The position numbers and the translations under genes were made by a program. A stretch of DNA of 64,000 bases, from NCBI GenBank assembly GCA_949128115.1, contig OX421965.1, positions 51,761,257 to 51,825,256 of the forward strand, read 5' to 3'. The DNA comes from Anaspis maculata (lineage: Eukaryota; Arthropoda; Insecta; Coleoptera; Scraptiidae). This document shows, piece by piece, positions 57,101-64,000 of the stretch (its first letter is position 1; every line of letters starts with the position of its first letter). Under the pieces are notes generated by a model that did no database searches, was not told where the DNA came from, and saw only the letters and a program-made list of their open reading frames with translations.

Positions 57101-57296
57101 GATGGAAATTTTCAGTTTCGTAATTGTCTTATGAATGCAATCAGTAGGACAAGAACTTACCCAAAGATCCGGCCACAAAATCAATGATGCCATCTCTCGT
57201 ATGAGTTCTTTTGTTCACATCTAAGATTGATTCAGTAAAATTAGTTCGTGAATTAATTGCAGAATTAAGAGAACCGTTTGTGGTACCTTCAGCCAT
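48133..57296 (-). CDS. SLC25A15: Mitochondrial ornithine carrier (SLC25A15/ORNT1 type)
   Basis: Inner-membrane carrier exchanging ornithine, citrulline and related basic amino acids. Exons are 57161-57296, 56557-57087 and 48133-48464, giving 332 residues. The introns (73 nt and 8,092 nt) are GT-AG and keep frame through split Gly codons. The three carrier repeats show PLDTVK (56-61), PTELVK (153-158) and PVDVAK (260-265). QPLDTVKVKMQTFP, ENSTLFFCYGFCQ, AREMPGYFFFFGGYEG and YPVDVAKSRIQ closely match human ORNT1 as I remember it. The protein is about 30 residues longer than human at the N-terminus (MAEGTTNGSLNSAINSR). The ATG at 57296 is the first true ATG; the frame is open further up without one. 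A minus-strand AATAAA lies at 48012-48017. The long intron is packed with satellite and foldbacks. Substrate specificity is inferred from family resemblance. Confidence 0.92.
48710..48870 (-). mobile_element. SINE relic, family 2
   Basis: The minus strand has GGCGCGGGCGGTCGAATGG, a degenerate B-box region and TGGTACGGTCATGCATG, then GTTTGGTGGTGTC, matching the relic at 13395-13530. It lies in the long intron of the carrier gene. Confidence 0.5.
48871..49389. other. Intron sequence without recognised feature
   Basis: Inside intron 2 of the carrier gene. Nothing else seen. Confidence 0.35.
49584..50395. repeat. Tandem satellite, 278-bp unit, three copies
   Basis: Units begin ATCTACAAGCGTTAAATAAT at 49584, 49862 and 50140. 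The first two differ at only a few bases and the third lacks about 25 bp (near GCTCTACTCGC). Each unit contains inverted pieces: TTATTTTGTTCGCGGGG against CCCCGCTCACAAAATAAT, and TAAAAGTG against CACTTTTA. The near identity implies recent duplication or homogenisation. Confidence 0.85.
50396..52204. other. Intron interior without recognised gene
   Basis: Short open frames (50584-50835, 51413-51814) have no recognisable content. GTAGGTA clusters occur at 51330-51365. Nothing else seen. Confidence 0.35.
52713..55085. mobile_element. Second copy of the TTA foldback family, interrupted and truncated
   Basis: Starts TAGTACAAGAAAGATAG after TAA and follows the arm of 22021-23672 through AAATCGCACCCGGGGG, CCATTGATACCATTTTGGCA and CTAGGTGGTCCATTT. 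It is then cut by the element at 53028-54479 and resumes with CATGTAGAACCGATCACGAC. It passes the centre near 54960-55010 but loses similarity at about 55085, so most of the second arm is missing. The 149-codon minus-strand frame across its left arm is a repeat shadow. Confidence 0.7.
53028..54479. mobile_element. Foldback element, 1.45 kb, TTG duplication
   Basis: Ends TAGTACAG and CTGGACTA, flanked by TTG (53025-53027 and 54480-54482). Arm blocks CCTTGCAAAAGGTCGCGGAG, GAAAACTCAGTATGTTAAT-type, CCGCCGCTCG and GGTGCCGAAGGACC are mirrored near 54310-54460. The turn is near 53735 around an AACAATAAGTAACC/TCACTCATTGTTTT region. The same kind of 3-bp target and TAGT ends as its host suggest related elements. 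Confidence 0.7.
55086..55869. other. Intron sequence without recognised feature
   Basis: A perfect 10-bp hairpin GAAGTGTCTC/GAGACACTTC lies at about 55517-55543. Nothing else seen. Confidence 0.35.
55870..56123 (+). mobile_element. Truncated LTR fragment
   Basis: GGCGGAGGTGCC, TTCTAGAACACG, GAATTTGCCGGAGAACCGGCA and the 3' end CGCGAAATCCGTAACA belong to the solo-LTR family. The 5' part is missing. Confidence 0.55.
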
Positions 57297-57882
57297 TCTT
57301 CTAAGTTTCAATAGAAGATTACAACATAATGCCAATAGTTATTTATGACCGCTCAACTTTTATCACAAGGTGTTTATGTCACAGACGCTGATAAAATCCC
57401 GAACAAGAGTAATCAAACACTGATAAATGAATGAGAAGCATTTTGGGTTTTTATTTTCGAGAGCTGCTCTATGTTTTTGAGGTTAGAAATTGCGACATGT
57501 GAACTTAGAAATGACAGCTCGAATTCTTGTGAACACAATTCCGTAAGCTTCGTGCCGATACTGCCGCTTGGTATCAATCGAAATGATAGTGTCAAATCAC
57601 AGATTTATAATAATGAATGGCAGGAATTGATGAAAAACTTCGAGATTTTTTGAATTTTGACATTGACGTATTCAAGTGACGTGGGGGATTAGCTGTCATC
57701 GGTTCACGTGTCAACGGTTGGCAATAACATGACGTGTCACTCGTGTCAGCTGTGACAGTTCACAATAATATGATCCTTTCTTCCGTATTTTAACATATTG
57801 AAGCCAAAATAAGGTAAATTTGTGATGTTTGTACTCAAATCCATGATGGCTGATGTCCAAATGCTAATTCCAGGTAACAAAT
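57297..57882. promoter_or_regulatory. Shared upstream region of two divergent genes
   Basis: The carrier gene (minus) and the coiled-coil gene (plus) start 586 bp apart, head to head. The region includes CACGTGTCAACGG, CACGTC-like and repeated GTCACTCGTGTCAGCTGTGAC elements at 57700-57760. No TATA box is obvious. A bidirectional promoter is inferred from layout only. Confidence 0.4.
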
Positions 57883-59212
57883 ATGTGGCGTGGTCCTGAA
57901 CAGGACCCAGGAGGGGGCTCCGAATCTGGGCCACCCACCTCTAGTCAAGAACTCAGCGATCTCAAGGATCAGTACGAGCAACAGCAAGTGCTGATAGCCC
58001 AGCTCAAAGAAATGATACGAAAGAATGAACAGAGCAATGTCACGACAGAGAAAGTTGAGGAATACATGAACACTCTTACGAAAATGAATGCCAGAGTAAA
58101 GAAGGGCAAATCTGGTCCAGCTGCCAAGGATTCAGGCAATAAAAAAATTAATTTATTACGTCAGCAATTGGAAGAGAACAAGGCTAAACTAGCGGAACGT
58201 GATAAAAGTCAAAAAGGAATCGAAGAGATGGTGACGCAGCTCAAAGCCCAGCTTGATGATTCCCAACAGCTAATTAATCAAAGCCCACTGAATGTCTCTC
58301 ACACTGAAGCTCATAAAATCGATTACAGTCCACAAAACTCATCTGAAGAGCTTTACAACATCTTGTTATCAAAAGATCGGCATGTCGGTGAACTGTTGGA
58401 AAAAGTCAACAAGTTAGAATCAAATGTGCTAGACCTGCAAGAGAATTTGAAAGAAAAAGATTCCGTAATCGACGCTCGAACTAAAGCAATCACACTCATG
58501 TCCGAAAGCTTGAGTAAAAAAAGTAAAACTTCTCTGGACCAACTTGACGAAACCAAAGACCAAATGCGAAAAATGCAAGAAAACTTTGTCACATTAGAAA
58601 TCGAAATGAAAGCAAGACAATCAAAGTTGCTCGACGATTTGAAGGCGAAAAACTACGAAATCGCCGAACTGCAGGAGATGCTGGAAGCTGAAAAAAGTAA
58701 ATCCAATGAACCGACTGCAGAGCTTGGCGAATTGAAAGCGCAAGTCGACCAACTTTTGAAAGAGAACCGAACGCTCAAAGACAGTCTGGATGAGAACGAA
58801 GAAGTCGGCAAGCTGAAGAAGCAGCTCGACGACAGCAATAAGAACATGATCAAGGTGAAGGCGCAGCTCAAGAGCAAAGAGAAGGAATTCAAAAAGAAAA
58901 TCGAATCGTTCAAGAAGGTCAGCGATGCCAATGCTGAAATCGTCAAGTTGGAAGCAGAAAATTGCCGATTGAATCAGAAAATCGCTGAGCTGGAGGAGGA
59001 AAAAGGAAGTATGCAGTTGAAGATGGTGGAATCAGATTCTTCCAGGGGTAAATTGAAGCGTTGAGGGTGACAATTTATGCAAGATTTTTCTTGATTTTGA
59101 ATTTTTCCAGGTTCTGAACCGACAGAACGCGAAAAAGAACTGGAAAGCAGACTTCTCGAATTCGCCAAAACACTGGAAGAAAAGGATGAAGCTATAATGT
59201 CACTGGAGAGTG
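57883..59212 (+). CDS. Large coiled-coil protein, golgin/lava-lamp-like, N-terminal part
   Basis: Exon 1 (57883-59047) and exon 2 (59111-59212) are joined by a 63-nt GT-AG intron through a split Gly codon. A donor AGTG|GTAAGT after exon 2 shows that the gene continues beyond what I could identify. An in-frame TAA at 57865 precedes the ATG. After a Gly/Pro-rich start (MWRGPEQDPGGGSESGPP) nearly all of the about 420 residues are charged heptad repeats (QQQVLIAQLKEMIRKNEQ, LRQQLEENKAKLAERDK, LKAQVDQLLKENRTLKD), so it is a long, rod-like coiled coil. Such proteins serve as Golgi tethers or cytoskeletal scaffolds. The QQVLIAQLKEMIRKNE start reminds me of insect lava lamp, a Golgi/spectrin-associated protein, but coiled coils look alike and this is tentative. 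No downstream exon was found in the last 4.8 kb. Confidence 0.78.
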
Positions 59213-60727
59213 GTAAGTTTGTACCTAGTTCATACTATAAAATTATACAGAGTAAGAGTGCAGGGTGCTTCTGAATTTAAACAAAATCACTTATAGGCGA
59301 AAGTATACATGAAAAATTACCCAGGCTTCCATGGAGTAGTTTATGTGAGAGTAAAAAGAAACTTGTAAATGTTAAGAAAAACTTTGTAGAATCTTGAGAT
59401 ATTAGAGATAAGGTCCTTGCACAGCTTTTAAAGTGATTTTTCGTTATTTTATTTTCAACAGTAGCTTTTTCTCGGAAGCTAACCATTATCTTCCAAACCC
59501 CTCAACCAAGAAGTAAGAAAAAAAATTAATGAGTCATTCAAATCTGGGTTGGGAAGAGAATGAGGGAGTTTTTTTGGAAAAAATATAAACATTTTGAATT
59601 TTTTTTTGAGTTTTTCGAATTTTGAAATTTTTAAATACTTATGAATTTTCATTCTAGATTTTAGATTACTCTGCTTCTTTTCAAGTCTCTTACTCCACTG
59701 ATTCTCATGAAACTCACTTTTAAAGAAAACACACTAGGAAATGCCGTCCTTAACAACAAATGTTTACATTCTGCTCATACTTTCGTCAATATGGGGGAAT
59801 TATAAAAAAAGTCCAGCAGCTTCGTTCATGAATCTGGGATTCTAAACGGCTCCTCCGCCAATTGTACATGTTTGTGACTTACTCCTCAGTCGAAGTCTCC
59901 GGGTTTGTAGCTTATCCCCAAGTCGAAGTCTTCAGCGAATATCAGAACAGTTTAAATAATCGAATATCCACTTTTTATTGAATATTCTAATTTCCAGAAT
60001 TTACAAATTATCAGGACCTCATTCCGCGTTGAGACTATTTTGTGCTACCCCAAAACAAAGATGAATGCACTGCGTAGAACGTTAACGTCATAGAACACTT
60101 AACGTTAACGAGTTATTAGAATTTTAAATAATTTTCTCAACGCCGAATTTTAGACAATGCATCCACTTTATTTTTATAAATACGGTCCATTGTGTCTTAC
60201 TTACCTATTTGTCAATGTTCTTGACAGTTATCAAGCATAATTTTCAAGAAACGTCAAAATGATTCGATTGCAGTCAGGTCAGATCAAAGTGTCCAGTTAG
60301 GCCACTAGTTAGGCAGATGTCAAATGGTTGAAGATCCAATGAGATACAGAAAAACAAAAACGGATTGAACATAAGTAATATGAACACTAAGAACAACATT
60401 ATTCTCTGAATGTGAACATTTGATTTCATAATTAACATTGTAAATCTCAACTATTTGGACTTTTTTCAATCTATGCTACTATATGAGGATATTTATGGGG
60501 ATATCCGAAGCCTTTTCTCAAAATTCAGCTTATTAAGGCAGATACAGCCCTTCAAAGATGACAAAAAAAAAAGTTTCATTTTGTTCGAGCTCATGCAATG
60601 TGAGCGTTCAGAATGTTCCCACTGGAGCAACCCACAATTTTTACAATTTCCGCCAATTTTCGAATTGAGTGTCACTTTCTTTGACATCCGCCATGTGCGT
60701 CGAAATGGGAAAGGCCATGAGAAACAC
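59213..60727. other. Probable intron, no recognised exon
   Basis: A short LTR-like scrap (GGCTCCTCCGCCAATTG, about 59848-59864) is the only repeat I recognise. No coiled-coil-type open frame bounded by splice sites was seen. Confidence 0.35.
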
Positions 60728-60784
60728 GGATATGCCACTCTCAATGTCCATAGCCAGGCCATGGACATTGAGAGTGGCATATCC
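60728..60784. repeat. 57-bp near-perfect hairpin
   Basis: A 24-bp perfect stem starts GGATATGCCACTCTCAATGT and closes over a 9-nt loop (AGCCAGGCC). Weaker pairing continues outward (CCATGAGAAACAC against GTTCCTTGACAG-like). It could extrude as a cruciform or form the centre of a small foldback. Confidence 0.8.
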
Positions 60785-60994
60785 ATGTTCCTTGACAGTC
60801 AAGTTTGTACTGGCTGTCGGAAGCTGCGTAAGCTTCTTCAGCTGGTTGCGGGCGGTTTGTGTATTTGTGAGGCGGCGGTAGGTGGACGCATCTAAGGGTG
60901 GACGGTGCCCCATCGGAGGTATAGGCTGTCTGATTTCTACATGATTCTAGTGGGCTGTGATTCAGGCCGCGATCGGCCGATGGCGACCAGAAAC

Positions 60995-61133
60995 ACAGCT
61001 CAGATGCGAATATTCGGAAAGAAAATGCTACTTTGTATGTCAAATTTTGAATTCGAGGGCTCTGATTGGCTAATATGAGGATTTTGACATGAAATTTTGC
61101 ATTTTCTGCCCGAATATTCACATCTGGGAATCC
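60995..61133. mobile_element. Short inverted-repeat MITE
   Basis: CAGATGCGAATATTCGGAAA and GAAAATGC pair with GCATTTTC and TGCCCGAATATTCACATCTG. About 130 bp, with no coding capacity. Confidence 0.6.
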
Positions 61134-61261
61134 AGCTTTAAGCAGCTCCAACAGTACAAACCTTAACTTCAAGGAGCAATGATGGAAGGACGTGGCCTCC
61201 CGGAAGTTATTAAAAAAAAAGATTCTCCAGTTTTAACTTTGAAGAGCTGTAAGTACCTATA

Positions 61262-62956
61262 CAGAGTGGTCCGACTTTTATGTCAATTAATTTGAGGATC
61301 GATAGAGAATGAAAAATGAAGAGGACTTTCTTCAGAAAACATATTTGAGAAGTGCCTAATAACAGAGATACAGCCCTCCAAAGTTGGAAATAAATAATCG
61401 TTTTTCCCGCATAACTTTTGAACCGTTCAACCGATTTGATTCAAAATAAAACCAAAGGTTTACTGAAATTATCCCCTGTTATAACATGTTCCATAAAAAG
61501 GTTTCAGGGGCGTAGACATTAGGGGGTGTCCCTACTTTTCCCCCCTATTTGTCACTCCCCTAGTTATTTTTAGAAACTCTTTATAATTTAGAATTCTACG
61601 TTCAATTTTCAAGAAAAAAATCACTCATTCAAAATTTTGATAAGAGGCTTTGTTTGGAAGATATTTAGTTTAGGATTGAAGGTTTGTAAAACCTCTCAAA
61701 AGCACAACTTTCAATGGGTCTAAAAATTAAAATCCAAAAAAACTCATGATTTCTCAGCTGAAATAGGTTTTCTTGAATTTTTAAGTTGATAAACCACCAT
61801 TTTTTCCAAAACACGAGAAATTTTCAGGAAAAAATCAATTTGGGCTCTGGAAAGTGGCGATTTCGGGATGTTTTTCAAAGTTTCAAACTCAAATATCTCC
61901 TAAATGAAGCTTCCAGGGTGCGAAGATTTAAATCAAGTTGATTTAAATCGTGATTTAAATCAACTGATTTTTTTTTATTTAAATCATTTGATTTAAATCA
62001 TTTCATCATATTTGATTCCTTGGTACAGTTTTCTTTACGAAATACCGCCAAACTCCATCTTCTCTTCGTCCCGACATTTTTTCTGAGCGCTGAGCAAATA
62101 TAAAATCCCGTATATACCACCAGAATCAGGGATCAGCCTACCTCACCCCCGACGAACGACGGACCATCCTCAAGACGTGAGGACACTTGTCGTTTTGACA
62201 AGTACCTATTGCAAATTATTGCATATTGTCCAATACAGTATTAGTTACGATTGGCATTGCATTACATTTGTTATACGTTCCCAGAGTTTCAGCTTCTCTG
62301 GAAAAAAAAGAGAAGTTCAAATATGTATAAAGAGGATCTGGACACCGGAAGAGTATCGATATTTGTACTGTATTTCAGCCTTAATTATCACAGATTTTTC
62401 AAATTGGCAAACTATTTGAAACCGAAAAAATCTGATCCAAATCAAAAAAATCTGATTTAAATCAAAAAAATCTGATTTAAATCAAAAAAATTCGATTTAA
62501 ATCAAAAAAATCGATTTTTTTGATTTTTTTATTTAAATCACGATTTTTTTGCACCCTGGAAGCTTCTAATCAAAATTTTGCGAGAGTGACTTTTTCTTCA
62601 AAATTGAACGTAGAATTCAAAATTGTAAACAGTTTCAAAAATAATTAGGGGGTGAAAAATAGGGGGGGGGGGGAGTAGGGACACCCCCTAATGTCTACGC
62701 TCCTGAAACTTTTTTATGAAACATGTTGTGATTGTTCGATAGAGAATAATTTCAGTCAACCTTTGGTTCTATTTTGAGTCAAATCGGTTGAGCACTTCAA
62801 AACGTATGGGGAAAAAACGATTATTTATTTCCAGCTTTGAAGAGCTGTATCTCTGTTATTAGACATTTCTCAAATATGTTTTCTGGAGAAAGTCCCCTTC
62901 GTTTTTCATTCTCTATCGATCCTTGAATTAAATGACATAAAAGTCGGACCATCCTG
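61262..62956. mobile_element. TA-target foldback, second copy, split by a hAT element
   Basis: Ends CAGAGTGGTCCG and CGGACCATCCTG with TA outside (61260-61261 and 62957-62958). The arms match 24893-25939 throughout. The nested 645-bp insertion sits at GAAGCTTC in the right arm. Confidence 0.8.
61914..62558. mobile_element. Nested hAT-like element with 8-bp duplication and ATTTAAATCA repeats
   Basis: Ends CAGGGTGCGAAGATTTAAAT and (at the right) TTTTTTGCACCCTG. GAAGCTTC is duplicated exactly (61906-61913 and 62559-62566), and the sister foldback keeps a single GAAGCTTC at 25534-25541. Subterminal DNA is dense in GATTTAAATCA palindromes on both sides (61926-62005 and 62440-62545), which may be transposase-binding sites or slippage products. 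A short frame in the middle is not recognisable. Confidence 0.85.
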
Positions 62957-63072
62957 TATTATTTATTGCGTGTTTTTGAATCATGGTTTTTCAATAAAGT
63001 CCCTTTTATGCTTTATCGATTGTCAAAAGCTGCGAATAAATACCGGACACCTGTATAATTATCTATAACATA
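62957..63072. other. Short spacer
   Basis: Contains ACCGGACACCTGTA (63042-63055), a scrap of the adjoining TA-target element's end. Confidence 0.35.
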
Positions 63073-63444
63073 CAGGTGTTTCTTCATTTAGGTCAAAAAT
63101 TTTAGATTGGCGCCCATAATAAGAGAGAAAAAAGTTGAATGTCGTATCTCGGTGTTTTGAAAGCTAGAATAAAGATTTTGGCAGCTTTGAATTCCCCTCG
63201 GAAAAGTGCCCCAACAATGTTTTAATTAGAAAAGGTACCTTCAATGTTTTTTAAACAAAAAATAACAAAAATTACAAATTTCTGTTTTTTCACGATATCT
63301 CAAAAACTATAACTGATAGGTCAAATATCTTTTTGAAGCATTGATCGTCATAAAAATGCGCAAATTTTTTTTCAATATAACCGACTTTGTATCTTTTGAG
63401 ACAAGCGATATACCCATGCTTAGCCTCGAAAAACGGACAGCCTG
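63073..63444. mobile_element. TA-target element with CGGACA-type ends, copy 2 (inverted)
   Basis: Matches 43563-43984 in reverse orientation: TTGGCGCCCATAATAAGAGAGAAA-type block, GTTTTGAAAGCTAGAAT, and the end TGCTTAGCCTCGAAAAACGG. The left end is degenerate (CAGGTGTTTCTTC). Confidence 0.6.
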
Positions 63445-64000
63445 AATACATATAAAAGCACATTCAGTCCTCCACAGTTTGACACCTGAACCAGCTCTGT
63501 GCGACCCGCGATTCTTGAGCTAGACCTTATCAATTTAGACCTGTATCAATTTTCGGTGACAAAAGAATTAAAAATCACCTCTTAGGGCTGTGCCAGGTCC
63601 ACCAATGTTCATATTTGTGGTGAATGATGATGCGTTATTGATGGGTCACTTGATTATGACATGGCGGTGATCCAGTGGTAAAGTCAGGTAGGCCCAGTAA
63701 CTTTTTAACACTGAATGTGTTCAATCAATATACCTACTCCGTGTTTTTTGCTGTAGGTACAATTTTTTCAGTACGCCGGTACCTACCTGTAAAATATGAA
63801 GGAGATTGTCAAATAATCTGTAGAAACTTTGTTAGAACACCCTTTATTCTTTCACTGCACTACAATTTGAGAGTATTCAGGAACAAATCTTTATCTTTAG
63901 GATTACATTTTTCAAAGAGGCTTCAGTTATGCATTCTGAATAAAGTTCGTTACCTTAGAGAATGAAAAAATGAAGAATGTACGTTGTGCTCCTTGTGCAC
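63445..64000. other. Unassigned sequence at the window end
   Basis: No exon, repeat or element recognised. A 96-codon frame (63675-63965) has no recognisable content. Confidence 0.35.

Noticed and set aside
60455..61172. Overlapping frames of 90-146 codons on both strands as further exons of the coiled-coil gene
   Set aside because: They span inverted repeats, lack heptad composition and have no fitting splice sites.

Overview
The window looks like nuclear DNA from an arthropod, most likely a hemimetabolous insect and perhaps a hemipteran. Coding exons are sparse and split by GT-AG introns (63 nt to about 8 kb), the sequence is AT-rich, and most of it is layered repeats. The recognisable proteins are animal proteins. 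The scattered palindromic GTAGGTAC/GTACCTAC clusters and an elevenin neuropeptide gene, which as far as I recall is kept in Hemiptera and lost in Drosophila, fit that guess. They do not prove it.

Genes I can support, left to right: (i) a possible 3'-terminal exon at 9829-9975; (ii) an unrecognised open frame at 15223-15621; (iii) a two-exon gene at 33439-34116 for an unknown single-pass membrane protein with repeated CxC motifs; (iv) SKP1 on the minus strand (39285-39773) with a likely 5'UTR intron; (v) a five-exon elevenin neuropeptide precursor (46404-47937), reconstructed from splice sites because every exon is short; (vi) a three-exon mitochondrial ornithine carrier (SLC25A15/ORNT1 type, minus strand, 57296 down to 48133), tail to tail with elevenin; (vii) the 5' part of a large coiled-coil, golgin/lava-lamp-like gene (57883 onward), head to head with the carrier.

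The remainder is dominated by foldback elements, meaning long inverted repeats. I count more than a dozen, many inserted into each other, plus hAT, TA-target and Harbinger-like elements, one solo-LTR family, tRNA-derived SINE relics, a LINE reverse-transcriptase scrap and a 278-bp satellite inside the carrier intron. Several insertions can be proved inside the window because an uninterrupted copy, or the opposite palindrome arm, gives the empty site. Target duplications are 9 bp (2790-5300), 8 bp (1300-1743, 5935-7140, 61914-62558), 3 bp (22021-23672, 32753-33052, 53028-54479) and TA (21870-22000, 32694-33127).

The gene-bearing stretch is about 33.4-34.1 kb and 39-59 kb. The first 33 kb is almost entirely repeats and unrecognised sequence. 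No operons, CRISPR arrays or intact tRNA/rRNA genes were seen. Frames were read by eye, so splice sites and repeat edges are approximate unless a duplication fixes them.
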